The notes under the pieces were generated by a model. The model searched no databases, was not told the origin of the DNA, and worked only from the letters and a program-made list of their open reading frames with translations. The position numbers and the translations under genes are program-made. A DNA stretch of 64,000 nt from Rhodotorula mucilaginosa (lineage: Eukaryota; Basidiomycota; Microbotryomycetes; Sporidiobolales; Sporidiobolaceae). Positions 44,058-55,710 of the stretch are shown here, piece after piece. The stretch is from assembly GCA_034406715.1 (NCBI GenBank), contig CP137870.1, positions 1,299,338 through 1,363,337 of the forward strand, read 5' to 3'. Numbering within the stretch: the stretch's first letter is position 1; each line of letters begins with the position of its first letter.

Positions 44058-44488
44058 GGACGGAGGGAGCCCTGTGGTTTTTGTATGGCGATCATTGTGC
44101 ATAGACTTGGATTAGGGATCTCCGCCGGGGTATATGCTTGCTGCCCCTCAGTGACCGCCAAGACAGACTCGTTGACCTTTGCGAGCATACATGGCCGCCC
44201 GAAGGACGCAGAGAGGAAAGTGCCCGCTACTGGGGAGAGCTGCAAGCCTGATTGATTGCCTGTAAGCCGTTCTCAGCCGGCCTGAACGGGGAGCGCAGAG
44301 AGTACAAGGCAACTCTGCGAGGAAGACCGAGCTCGCAACCTCAAATCCGCGTCGCGTTCGGATTGTCCGCGGAGGTGGCCCGACTCTCCCGCACAGTCGC
44401 GACCCTCGGGCTGACCACCACCTCCCTGCTGCATGTGGTCGACCTTCTGCCGCCGCCATTGACTATCTCGACAAGCGCTTGCCCCAAG
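44058..44488. other. Intergenic
   Basis: 431 bases of lower GC than the flanks, at the start of a second small accessory stretch (44.1-45.6 kb). Nothing recognised. Confidence 0.4.
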
Positions 44489-45108
44489 ATGGACTCGGAA
44501 TCGGAAGAGGAGGTGAATTGCCACCACGGCCCATTCCTGGACCGCCTTGCCACTCCTACCGGGCTGCTGGAGTATGAAGACTACACTCGGGCCGCCCTCT
44601 CGCCGACGGAATCGTACGCGGCGATCCGACTTTGCCATTTGGTCGAACGAACTCCAGTCGGCGTTGGTTTAAGCAATAAATCACAGCGCCGTGCGACCTG
44701 GCGCGACGCCTTAACCTTGATTCAGTCAGACGTCCTCCGCTCATTTCAGCGCGAGCTGCCGCTGAGGCATGAGCTACGCAAAGGCCGTATGAAGAACTGG
44801 TGCTGGCATGTGGCGGACGGGCTACGATCCCTTGAAGCCAGGCTCGGCCATCCGTACTTTCACCAGGATCAGCCCGTCAGAGCGTTACTCTATCTGCGGC
44901 AAAGCTATGGACAGGATCCGAGTGCAGCTCAAGTGTACACAATGGTGGTGAGCTTGATATCGTCGTCAAAGTGCGAAGGACCGCCGAACAGAGCGCATGT
45001 ATGCAGAAGGAATATAATGGCTTCGTGTTTATTGCTGCCATCACGATGCTGCTGGAACATGTGCGTGCGGTTACCGCTTCCCTCCAACTGCAGTTTGTGC
45101 ACGCTTAA
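44489..45108 (+). CDS. Orphan hypothetical protein, 186 residues
   Basis: Exons 44489-44947 and 45007-45108 (59-nt GT-AG intron) give MDSESEEEVNCHHGP to LQLQFVHA. The protein looks helical and soluble: SYAAIRLCHLVERTP, WRDALTLIQSDVLRSFQREL, MKNWCWHVADGLRSLEARLG, RALLYLRQSYG and a hydrophobic last helix FVFIAAITMLLEHVRAV. No family recognised, and no WSRK-type motif. Composition is AT-richer than its neighbours. It could be a young or transferred gene. Confidence 0.55.
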
Positions 45109-45615
45109 AGTCGGCCCCCCGAAAACAGCACCTGATTCTACATGGGCTGGCACCGTCGAGAGCCCGGGCAGCCTTTGAACCGCGTCTTTGTAAGCTTGGC
45201 CACCTGCAGCCAAATCGGCTCAGATTGAGGGATTCCGCCTGACCACACCAGCCTTCGTACGCAGGAAGACTGGCAGCCTTTGCCACCACAAGAATACCTT
45301 GAACGGGCGAGTCCCTCTTGCGCTGTCATGCGCCTCGGAACCAAGCCGGCACTCGGCATCCGTCAGCGGCGCCTGTATTACGGAGCGCACTGGGGATAGG
45401 ACAATCGAGTCGCGTTGAGCAGCCTGGGATTCGTCCAAGTTGTATGTAGCTGTTTTTTCGAAGTCAAACAAGTATTGGTCATGAGCTGCTATTCACCAAA
45501 GACTGCAGGACCGCTCGCGGCCTATTCATTGGCTTTCCTGGGGCCATCGGTACGCAGATGGCGCGCGCGAACGGAAAAAAAGGAGATAGAAAAGAATGCA
45601 AGAGGAAACGGGGAG
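45109..45615. other. Intergenic
   Basis: 507 bases between the orphan gene and the 3' end of the acyltransferase. Small frames only, none convincing. Confidence 0.45.
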
Positions 45616-47073
45616 CTACCGCACCCAGGAATACAGCCATCGGTACGCGACGATCCAGGCTGCGAGTCCGACCGGCACCGATACGAGCATGGCCCAGTCC
45701 TTTCTGCGCATCCTGACCTCAAACTCGACGACCCCTTGCCGGCCCGCTTCGAACCGCCCCAGTTCCCCAAACTGGCCCATCAACTCGTCCTTCCTGCGCC
45801 ACTCGGCGCGCAACCACTCTTCAAACTCGCGCTTCTCGTCCGGCGAGAGCTCTTCCGCGATATGTTTCGGCCGCGCCGACGTCCGCACGGTCCCGATCGG
45901 GACTTTGTCGAGCGGAATCTGCCGCAAGTGGAAGTGCACCGTCCGCGGGGGGATGCCGAACCCGAACACGGACTGGATCGAGAAGTAGTCTTGCGCGTAG
46001 GCGCGCGCGGGGACGCCGGCGTACCCGACGGTCAAGTCGTAGAAGGCGAGGTGGTCGCGACCAAAGACGGTGCTGAGGCAGCGGAGGGTGTAGAGGAGAC
46101 CGGTGGCGCGAGGGAGGAGAACGTTGACCGCGTTGGGCTGCAGAGGTGTGCGTGTCGCCCTTGTAAGCCTTGAGTCACAAGTCAAGAATCCAAGAAAGCA
46201 GATCTGAATGAGAGAGAACTCACGATGCCGAGTTTCTCGGCGAACGCGGCGCTCCTCGGCTGCGTCTGACCCGAGTAGAGGGTCCCCTCGGGGAACAGCA
46301 AGCACTGGTACGGTTCGTTGCGGTTCCGGCGCCAGAGCGCCGTCGAGAAGAGGTTCGACTTGGTGAGCGGACGGTCCTTGCCGATGAAGCAAAAGTGGAA
46401 CAGTTGCATGGCCTGCCCGCATTGGGGCGTTGTCAGCGTCACTTGAAACATACATCATCGGCGAAGGACTTCGAGGAAAGGATCGACGCACGGGTCCGAC
46501 CAAGGGAGCCCACTCGAGTGAGGCCTTGAGGATGATGATGAGGCCGCTCGAGACGTTGGCGTAGCTCATGAGGCACCATGGGTAGATCCAGTCGCAGTAC
46601 ATCTGGTTCAGGAAGAGTTAACCGCGCTGATTCCGAATCGGGCCCTATAGCGCACGCACCTGGTGATTCGAGATCCAGACGGCCTGCTTGGCCAGGTTGA
46701 ACCCGACGACGTGCCCATTCTTGTCCCGCCTGACGAGTTTCTCGAGGTCGATCGAGCAGTCGTCGTCGTCGTCGTCGTTGCTGCTGCTAGTGGTGAGGAC
46801 GATGGTCGTCGGCGCAAACTGACTGACGATAAAGACCAAACTGCTCGCAAACGTTTCCTTTGCGTGCTCGTTCAGCCCTTCGAACGCGACCTGGGCCCAA
46901 GGGTGCGGGACGAGGGCGAGTGGGAGCGCGGCGAGTTGGTAGAGGTGGCTGTAGATCAACAGGGCGCCAAAGATCAAGTTGAACGCGACGAGGTGGATCC
47001 AGTCGGCCACGGTGGGCGGCGGTCGGGCCTTGATCGGGGTCGAGTAGAGCGCGCGCGTCGCTGCCGAGACCAT
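45616..47073 (-). CDS. PlsC-type 1-acylglycerol-phosphate acyltransferase (LCLAT/Cst26-like)
   Basis: Membrane acyltransferase that esterifies lysophospholipids, probably in the ER. Exons 47073-46660, 46602-46492, 46412-46224 and 46137-45616 give 411 residues. An N-terminal membrane span (IHLVAFNLIFGALLIYSHLY) precedes motif I NHQMYCDW (HxxxxD; split by intron 1), then FCFIGKDRPL and motif III FPEGTLYSG. The C-terminal part (YDLTVGYAGVPA, TVHFHLRQIPLDKVPIG) matches the LCLAT/AGPAT gamma group more than yeast Slc1. A final hydrophobic segment (LVSVPVGLAAWIVAYRWLY) anchors the C-terminus. A poly-Asp stretch interrupts the N-terminal region. Confidence 0.9.
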
Positions 47074-47710
47074 GGCTGCCGTCTGCGTTGTTCGCGCGGG
47101 TCCTTCTAGCGGTCCAGCCCTTGCTCAAGTCGGGGGGTTCGAGCGAGATGATGTCAAGCCGATCGATCAGAAGGAGCGAGGTGTCGGACGGAGCGGCAGT
47201 CACGAGGGTATAAGCGTCGAAGCGAGGGGTATCTCCACGGGCGACGACTCTAGAGTGCCTTGAATGCGTGCTCGTCAGGCGAGTCGGAGTCGGTGAGAGG
47301 CGAGGAGGATGAGCCCCGAGGTCCAACGGCGCGAAGCACGTGCAACTTTCGGCGACTCGGGCGGGTCCGTACATTCGAGTCTACTCGATCCCTCTCTTTG
47401 CAAAGGGTCGACCGCTCTCATGCCGCCCTTTGTTGTCCAGAACACTAATTGCACACAGGGGTCACCAAGGGGCAAGAACTGCCCAGTCTCGAATGAACCC
47501 CCGACTAATGTTACACAAAGAGGTGACCGCGGCCGTGCAACTCTGAAAGGCCAAGCGTCATCGTTAGTGGGCAGGTCTTTACCCTCTGGACACGCTAGAG
47601 AAAGAGTTGACGGACGATACCCGCCCGGCCGACAGCGAGCGGTTCGGGCCCAGCGCACTCCCAAAACCGGCAAAGTCGACCCCCATCCCTGCGAGAGCGG
47701 CGCGCGTCTT
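47074..47710. other. Intergenic, RPB6 3' end to acyltransferase 5' end
   Basis: 637 bases between two same-strand genes, holding the terminator of RPB6 and the promoter of the acyltransferase. A long plus-strand frame over this area is antisense noise. No motif recognised. Confidence 0.5.
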
Positions 47711-48271
47711 TTACTCGGTGAGGAGTTCGCTGACCAACCAATCCTCGTACGAGCCGTCGGGCAAGAACCTCCGGACGACGAGCGGGATCTTTTTCGCCGC
47801 GAGTTCCTTTTGAGCAATCTGCAGCGGATCCGACTCGCCCTCGAGCGGGACCAACACCGGTGCGTTCATGCTGCGCGCGGGGCCGGGACGTCAGTTTTCA
47901 GTGTGGGTGCCGAGTTGGAAAGGTGTGACGGTCCCCCCGCCTGTCAAGGCCTCGAGAGCTTCATGACCAGCGCCTCGAGTCTCGAGTCCCGAGCCCGAAC
48001 TCCAAAAGACTCACGAGATCTGGAGCGCCCTCGTTCCGAGGATCCGTGCCCGTTCATATTTGGTCATGTAGGGCGTCGTGACGCGTTCCTCGTTGGCCTG
48101 TTCGGGCATGTCGGCGCCTTCTGGTCGCTCTCCCGACTCGACCACGTCCACGGCGCCGTCCTGCATCTCGTGCTGCGCCTCGAGGAACTCTTGCGCGTCG
48201 TCGGCGTTTTGGTAGCCCTGTGTATAAGTGCGGGGGATCGTGTCAGTATCGTTGTTGTCGGCCTCTAGCAT
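47711..48271 (-). CDS. RPB6: RPB6 (RPABC2), shared RNA polymerase subunit
   Basis: Common small subunit of RNA polymerases I, II and III. Exons 48271-48015 and 47870-47711 give 138 residues. The core is unmistakable: [59 protein letters not shown]. The N-terminus is acidic, as usual. The start is uncertain: [10 protein letters not shown] at 48271 gives an uninterrupted frame, but a good acceptor (TATACACAG) at 48218 could instead join [11 protein letters not shown] to an upstream exon ending at a GTGAGC donor near 48556, across a ~340-nt intron. No clear upstream ATG was found for that model. Confidence 0.9.
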
Positions 48272-49094
48272 GCAGTTTTGCGCTGTGGCGTGAAAGTTGA
48301 GAAAGACAACGTCGCTGGGCGGTCGGGACCATGGCTTCTTGGTGGAAGAGCGAGTCGCGCTCCTCTCGAGCGTGTGCCATACCCGTTCACCATCCACTCG
48401 GCGCCTGCGGCTGCTGCCTTTCATCACCGCCCGCGACCCAGCAGCAGCGACCTCTTGCAAGTCGATCCCAAAGTCTCGACGCCTCGTCTTTGCGGCCCCG
48501 GTCGAGCTGAGCGCCTTTCTGCCCTCGCGTCTGAAGGCAGATTTGGCAAGGCTCACATAGTCGTCTCCTGCGTATCGGCTATTGCGTGTTTGAGTGTCAG
48601 CAATTTGAGTCGGTGAGCAACGAGTCGCTCAAGAGAGCAGCCAACTCCGAGGGCGGGCGGGCTTATAGAGAGCGCGTGACTGACTCGTCGTCTCCTCCGT
48701 TGTAAGATCCTGCGTCACTCATCCCTGCTTCGAATCGCTAGATCGCCGTGTGTCGAGTTGTCAACTTTGGCCATCTTCGACCGAGAAATGGTCAACAGTT
48801 ATATTGACAATACAAAGTTGATTACAACTTCATCGCAATACAACTCTGCCCTATTTCGGCCGCCGGGGTTCATTTCACGCTTCCGCCTCGGACTATAGAG
48901 CGGGCGTGAGTCTGGGAACTACGACACGCTGTCGGCTTGCTTCCAGCTTTTGCAAACCTGTCCGGCGGGCTCGACAGCGGAAAGGACGAGATTCTCACAC
49001 GTCTTCTCCCCACTTGGGCCAGACGGTTGCCGGTTCTAAGCCGTCCAATACGACAAGCTGAACAACCGGCCCGCTTGTCGAACGGAGAGGCAGA
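48272..49094. other. Divergent intergenic region RPB6 / kinesin
   Basis: 823 bases. The RPB6-proximal part may hold an untranslated leader or first exon; 48780-48850 is AT-rich (GGTCAACAGTTATATTGACA), unusual here and possibly promoter DNA. No RNA gene seen. Confidence 0.5.
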
Positions 49095-52000
49095 ATGACT
49101 AGACCGGCAGGAGGAGGCGGCGGAGGAGGAGGCGGCGGCAACATCAAAGTCGTCGTCCGGTGTCGGCCTCTGAACCAAAGAGGTGAGCCCTTGCCCCTCT
49201 CGATCCTGCGTACTCAGTGATTGCCCGACTGACTGCTTCTCCCCTGGCGACTGCCGCAGAGATTGCAAGAGGGGCGAAATGTCTGGTCCGGATGCAAGGC
49301 AACAACACCTTTCTCGACCCTCCCGACGCAAGTTGTCTTTCCCGCCAATGCCAAGGGGAGACGCCAGCCCTCGCTCTCTTGCTGACGCGCGGGTCTAACA
49401 GGTCGCAAATATGACCTCGGGGCGGGCGACCGAAAAGGAGACGAAGTCGTTCGCGTTCGACAAGAGTTATTGGTGAGTTCCTACGGGCGAGACGCTATTG
49501 TCGCGCTTCCTCCCTCCCTTTGCGCACACGCTCTCGCCAGAGTGCCGTGTGCTTCCAGGTGCTCACTTACGCCCCCTCACAGGTCCGCCTGCCCGAAAGA
49601 CGACCCCGCGTACGCTTCTCAGCAGACCTTGTTCGACGATCTCGGCCGCGACTTGCTCGAACATGCGTTCGAGGGCTACAACACGACCGTCTTTGCCTGT
49701 GAGTAGCTCGGTGCGCGGACGTTTCTCTTTTCTCAGGCTGCGTGTCCAGTCGAAGAGCCCTGATCCTCAGTCGCAATCGCTTCCTCACAGACGGGCAAAC
49801 CGGATCCGGTGAGCTTTCCCATCCATCTCGCCTTGTTCCGCAACGTACAGCCGCCTGACCATATACCGTTTCCCCCCCGCGCAGGAAAATCCTACTCCAT
49901 GATGGGGTACGGGTCCGACCGCGGCATCATCCCGCTCATCTGCGAGGCGCTCTTTGACCGGATCGAGAACCGCACGACCGAAAGCGGCGGGGACGTCTCG
50001 TTCACGGTCGAGGTGTCTTACACCGAGATCTACCAAGAGAGTGCGTGAAGAGATGTCCTCCTGGTCCCGGGCTTGGCAGGCAGACGCCCCGTTTCGCCAC
50101 TACCTGACCTGATTCGGGTGGATCGATGTTCGTCGCTCGCGTACAGAGGTTCGCGACTTGCTCAACCCGTCCAACAACAACAAAGGTTCCCTCAAAGTCC
50201 GAGAACACCCGACCCTCGGTCCGTACGTCGAGAACTTGTCGAAATGCGCGGTGCAGAACTTTGAAGACGTCGAGCGGTTGATGGATGAGGGAACAAAGGT
50301 GCGCGATCTCGACGAGGAACCTTCGGCGCATTTGAGGGCGGCTGCGAAGTGCAGAAGCCCGCCATTCGCTGATCAAAAGAGGCTGTGACGCGCAGGCCCG
50401 CACCGTCGCCGCGACCAACATGAACGAGACCTCGTCGCGCTCGCACGCCGTCTTTACCCTCCTCCTGACTCAGAAACGCCTCGACCCGACGACCCACATG
50501 GTCGGCGAGAAGGTGTCACGGATCTCGCTCGTCGATCTGGCGGGGAGCGAGAGGGCCAACTCGACCGGCGCGACGGGGACGCGCTTAAAGGTTCGTGGGT
50601 GCCCAGGCGATCCTCAGCCTTTCTCGCTGGACACACTGCTCACATTTTGCCTTGTTTCTATGTGCACGAAGGAAGGAGCCTTGATCAACAAGAGCTTGAC
50701 GACGCTGGGGAGGGTGATTGCCGCGTTGGCGCAGGCGAGTTCTGCCCCAGCCGGGAAAGCGGCGAAAGCCGCCGCGGACAAGGTGCCGTACCGCGACTCG
50801 GTCCTGACGTGGCTGCTCAAAGACTCGCTCGGCGGCAACTCGAAAACGGCCATGATCGCCGCCATCTCGCCGGCCGACTATGAAGAGACGCTGTCGACGT
50901 TGCGGTACGCCGACCAAGCGAAAAAGATCAAGAACAAGGCGGTCGTCAACGAGGACCCGAGCGCGAAACTGATCCGCGAGCTCAAGGAGGAGCTCGAGAC
51001 GCTGCGCGCGCGCATGGCCGGACCGGCGACTTTCGGCGGCGGCGGCGGCGGCGGCTCCCCGAGCATGCTCACGAACGGGTTCCACGACGAGTCGACCTTT
51101 GACGATTCGGTCCCTCCCGAGCGACAAATGGTCCAGTACAAGACGGCGTCGGGCGCGATCAGGACCATCTCGAAGGCGGAACTGCAAGACCAACTCGAAG
51201 CGAGCGAGAAGCTCATGGCGAGCGTCACCGAGACGTGGGAGCAAAAACTCGAAAAGACGAAAGAGGTCCAACTCGAGCGCGAGCGGGCCCTCGAGAGCCT
51301 CGGGATCACGATCGAGAAGAACTTGCTCGGCGTCCACACGCCGAAAAAGATGCCGCACCTCGTCAACCTGAACGAGGACCCGCTCATGTCCGAGTGTTTG
51401 ATCTATCAAATCAAGCGCGGGCGGACCACCGTCGGCAATATGGACTCGGACCGGCCGGCCGATATCAAGCTGAGCGGTTCGAACATCCATGACGACCATT
51501 GCTACTTTGAGTGCTTCGACGACGACGACAATGATAGCAAGGTGACCCTTCACGCGGGCCCGAAGGGTACGACCATGGTCAACGGGCAACGGCTCGCGCC
51601 CGGGAGCGTGAAGGAGCTGCGGTCCGGCTTTCGGATCATCCTCGGCGACTTTCACATCTTCCGCTTCAAGTGAGTCACGCTTCCTCCTTCCCTCTTTCTG
51701 GCTACTGTAGTCCTTGACGCTGGGTATCGTTTCTCTCCGCAGCCACCCGGAGGAAGTGAGACGCGCTCGCTTGACCAAGTCGCGACAGGAACTGCGATCG
51801 CCGCTCGCGGCTCTCGCCGTCGACGAGAGCAGTGCGACCTCGTCCCCGAGCGGGACTCGACCCGACTCGCCGACGGGGTTTGGAGAAGATGCGGCCGTCG
51901 ATTGGTCGTACGCGCGTCGGGAAGCCGTCGTCGCTCGCCTGAACGGCCGAGATGTCAACCTCGACCAGTTGAACGACGTCGACTTGAACCAGCTGTATTC

Positions 52001-55000
52001 CAACATCCTGCGGGTGCGGCACTCGAGGACGTCGTCGAGCATGGCGGGGAGCGATCGACCTGAAAGTCGGATGAGCTTCCTCGACTCGGTCACGGAGGAC
52101 GGCGACGGCGACGAGGATGAGGAAGGCGAAGGCACTGCCGGCAGCAGTCGCAGGGGCAGCCGGGTTCGACCTCCTTCGGCCGCGACTTGGTCGACCGACG
52201 CGACGAGCCTCGCCGACTCGCCCTTGACGCTGCGCCACCTGCCGGATCTGGAAGAGAAAGGCTTCACGTTCGACGACGTGCCGACGCGACCCGTCCTCAC
52301 GCCTCCGTCAGTCACGTCTTCGACCGCGGACGAAGAGGCGCTGCGGGAGAAGCGCGTCATGGAGGAGAAGCTCAAGAAACTCGAGACGCAAATGGCCGTC
52401 CAGCGTCGGAGGCTCGCTCGCCTGCGAACGACCGGCTCGAGTGGCAGCGGCAGCCCTGCCTCCGATCCGGACGCGTGGCTCGACGAGTGGCCGAGCCTGA
52501 CCCCCGAAGAAGAGCCGCTCGCGCGCCGCGTCGCCCGCGTGTGGAGGCGTCAGAGGCGGGTGCAAATGGCGGAAGACGCGCTGTCGCAGGCCGTGTTGCT
52601 CAAGGAGGCGAACGTGATGAGTCGCGAACTCCAAAAGGGCGTCACGTTCCAGTTTGCGATCGTCGAGCGACCTCCTCCAACGTCGGCTTGCGACCGTGTT
52701 GCCGGTATCGACGAGTTGGACGAGGCGGAGGATCCCGCTTTGCACAACGGCATCAAGCCCTGCGTGGCGATCAAGGTCCTCGACCGAAGACACCAAGCGA
52801 TCTCGATCTGGTCCGTCTCGAAACTGCAACGGCGCGTCCAACAGATGCGGGAGCAGTACCGTTGGCTCGACAAGCCCGAGTACCGGCAGCACCTCGTCTC
52901 GCAGGACCCGTTCTACGAGTTGCCGCCGCCTCCCGACGGTTTCTCACACGTCGCCACCGGTCTCGTTTCCCTAGTCCCGCTCGTTCGAAGGACAACCTCG
53001 GTCCAGATCATCCAACTCTACTCGCCCTACATCGCCGACCCGGTCGGCACGTGTCGGATCCGCCTCCAACCCGTTGAAGCTGCTCGACCGCCCAAGATAG
53101 GTCGTGCAACCCTGCCGGACGATGCCAGCGACTTCCTCCTCGTCGACTTGGCTGTCGACGAAGTGTGCGGTTTCGACAAGTCTGAATTCGCCGCCCTGCA
53201 TCTTCAGACGTCGCTGGCAGACTTGATCGACTACGAGGACGCTACTGCCGATTTTGCAGTCTCGGAAACAGTCCATCTCGACGAAGTTTCGGCCGGCAAC
53301 CTCACGCTGGAGCATCGCTTCTGCATCCCCATCACCCCAGCAGTCGAAGACAACCTGCGGAACAAGCTTGGCGCGATTCACGTCTTTGCTCGACCTCGAC
53401 TGTCGCATTTTGACAAGATCGACCGGTGGGACGAGGCGCGAGAGGGCCCTCGGATCGACTCGGCCGGCGTGCGCGGCGGCGACCCAACTCACACCGATGT
53501 GACCCGTCGGCCCGAGACGGAGTTGATCAGTGCTCAGCAGCACGACGTGATCGCTCACGTCGAGATCCGCGAGCTCGGTGAAAAGGGCGAGTACGATCCC
53601 GTCCAAGTCGTGTCCGCGAACCGCCTCGATGCCGGCGCCTTCTTCCTACGCCAAGGACTTCAGCGCCGTCTCGTCCTCGGTCTGTCTCACAACTCTGGAC
53701 GTGAGCTTGCGTGGCGGCGAGTCTCGAAGGTCTCGCTCGGGAATGTCCGCCTGCTGGATCAGCGCGGCCTCGTCCATGCCTCAACCTCGACCACTGATGT
53801 CGAACTCCGCGGCATCGGCACGCCTCGTCCCGAGTATTCCAAGGACGGCATGTCCCTCCTGAACTTTGCCGCCGCGTGGGACAGCTCGGCTCACGATTCG
53901 CCGCACCTGAATCGACCGACGCCGTCCGGGTCTCGTGCACTCGTGCAGCTGAGCTTCGAAGTCGAAGTCGCAGGCTGCGTCGCACCGATCCCGTTCTCGG
54001 TTGATCTGGCGGTGACGATCGCGGGCCGAGATGCGCGCTCCCCCTCGCGGTTCACCACGTTGTTCAGCTCGAGCCGACTCGCGAACCGGGTCGCGGCCGT
54101 CTTCTGCGTCTCGCTCCGGCCGTATCAGACTCGCAAAGCCGCCGATATTTGGCGGCTGGATACGTCCGAGACGTACGTCCGCGGCGAAGAGATCCTGAGC
54201 GGGTGGCGTCCGCGCGGGCTGTCGCTGATCCGCGACTATGACGCGACGACCTCGACTCGGCGGAAAGTGGCCGATCTCGAGGCCACCAAGGCTGTCCTTG
54301 CAAGTCTTTCGGAGACGGTATCATCTGCGACGATCCAAGACGAGCACAGCTTGCTGGCTCGCGCGCTGGCGCTGTGGCAGAAACGCTTCGGGACCAAGGC
54401 AGAAGTGAGCGACTCCTTCTTCCCCCCTTCCACGGACGATTGGCCGACTCTGAACTGATCCCCCGTGCGTGTGACTAGATCACACTCGAACGTTGCGTCC
54501 AGCCGGCCCAGACTATGGCAGATTCGAACAAGATCACGGCACCGGATTCTGCCCCGCGCCGTCCAGTGCAAAAGACCGGCTCGGCTGCACTCGTACCGCG
54601 GACGTGAGTCTGCATGCATCCGGCGGTGTTGATTCGCGGAGGAGAGAGAACTGATCAAAGTCGTGAGACCCCGCAGCGAAACTGCCAACAAGCGCGGTCT
54701 CCTCGCCATGTTGCGCGACCCGACGAGCAGCGAATGGCGCAAGCACTGGTTCGTGCTCCGCCGGCCGTACCTGTACATCTACAACTCGGCGTCGGAACTC
54801 GACGAGGCGGCCGTGATCAACGTCTCGACTGTGCGGGTCGAGCAGACGCCCGAGATTGAGCAGATGCTCGAGGTGCGTTGGGAAAGGGGTCGCGTTCAAT
54901 CGCTCCAGAAGTTTTCCTACACAGGGGACTGACATGGCCTTCACACGCCCCCAGCGCAAGTTTGCCTTTGCGATCTTTACCCAGCACAACAGGTCAGCCT

Positions 55001-55219
55001 CATGCAATCGTCTCTGCACCGTGTGAGAATGCCGGCTCACTTGCCACGCGAAAAACAGCTACTTCTTCGCTGCGCCCTCTCATCGTGAGATGATCGACTG
55101 GACTCGAGGTGCGCTCCTTTGCCTTCACTGGTTTCCACGATCCCGGCCCATACTGAAGCTGAAAACCCCTGGCGCTCTGTCCAGCTATCGATCCATCACT
55201 CGCTCTCGAACGAGCGTGA
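49095..55219 (+). CDS. Kinesin-3 (Unc104/KIF1-type) motor with FHA and PH domains
   Basis: Plus-end microtubule motor, in fungi carrying early endosomes. Fifteen exons: 49095-49182, 49260-49327, 49402-49472, 49583-49698, 49791-49808, 49885-50040, 50147-50298, 50396-50590, 50672-51669, 51743-54404, 54479-54603, 54677-54872, 54955-54992, 55059-55108, 55185-55219; 1,655 residues, normal for the class. Motor: [16 protein letters not shown]-loop GQTGSGKS (about 116-123, built from three exons, one of 18 nt), [18 protein letters not shown]. Next come [15 protein letters not shown] ([20 protein letters not shown]), Kif1B-like and DUF3694-type regions, and a C-terminal PH domain ([20 protein letters not shown]) ending [12 protein letters not shown]. 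The intron after exon 2 appears to have a GC donor (GCAAGT), the only one in phase. Confidence 0.94.
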
Positions 55220-55710
55220 CTTCCCTCTTCTCGCGAAGGCGTCTAGTCCCTCTTCCGTCCCCTTTTCCCCCTCCCGGCAGAGTTGTCGTTGTCTCTATAT
55301 ATCCCCCGTACTTCCCACCTATACCTCGGGCACGCTCCCACTCGCATTCATGCAATTCCTGCAGGCTCAACATGAGCTCCTTTTCCTTTACGAACGAGCT
55401 CACTATGCACTTTCACAAGTTCCCGGGCAGTCGGCGAGCAATAGAAGAGCTCGCCCATGTCCCGCTGCAAGAGTTTACGGAATCTATAGAACCTGGAATT
55501 AAGCCGACTCGACTCGTCTCTCAGCGCGGGTTCGCGCTGAACGAGCTCCTTCGGCGACTCGACGACTTTGGTTCACTCCATCGCTACTGCCGACGGGACT
55601 GTCGAGCACTGCAGTGAGTGCAAACGCAGAATCATCGAGCCCGCTTCCCGTGCTGGCGCCTGACTCTCTTTCCCCGACTCGGTGTCCGACCAGAACCGCC
55701 TTGAACGACG
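55220..55710. other. Intergenic, kinesin 3' end to MRPL40
   Basis: 491 bases. Pyrimidine-rich stretch 55250-55320. A frame from about 55372 (MSSFSFTNELTMHFHKFPG) has no family resemblance and is not called. Confidence 0.45.

Noticed and set aside
47309-48268. 319-codon plus-strand frame
   Set aside because: Antisense to RPB6, whose product and splice sites are unmistakable.
55372-55617. Short frame MSSFSFTNELTMHF upstream of MRPL40
   Set aside because: No similarity, no splice partner, and it sits in a pyrimidine-rich spacer.
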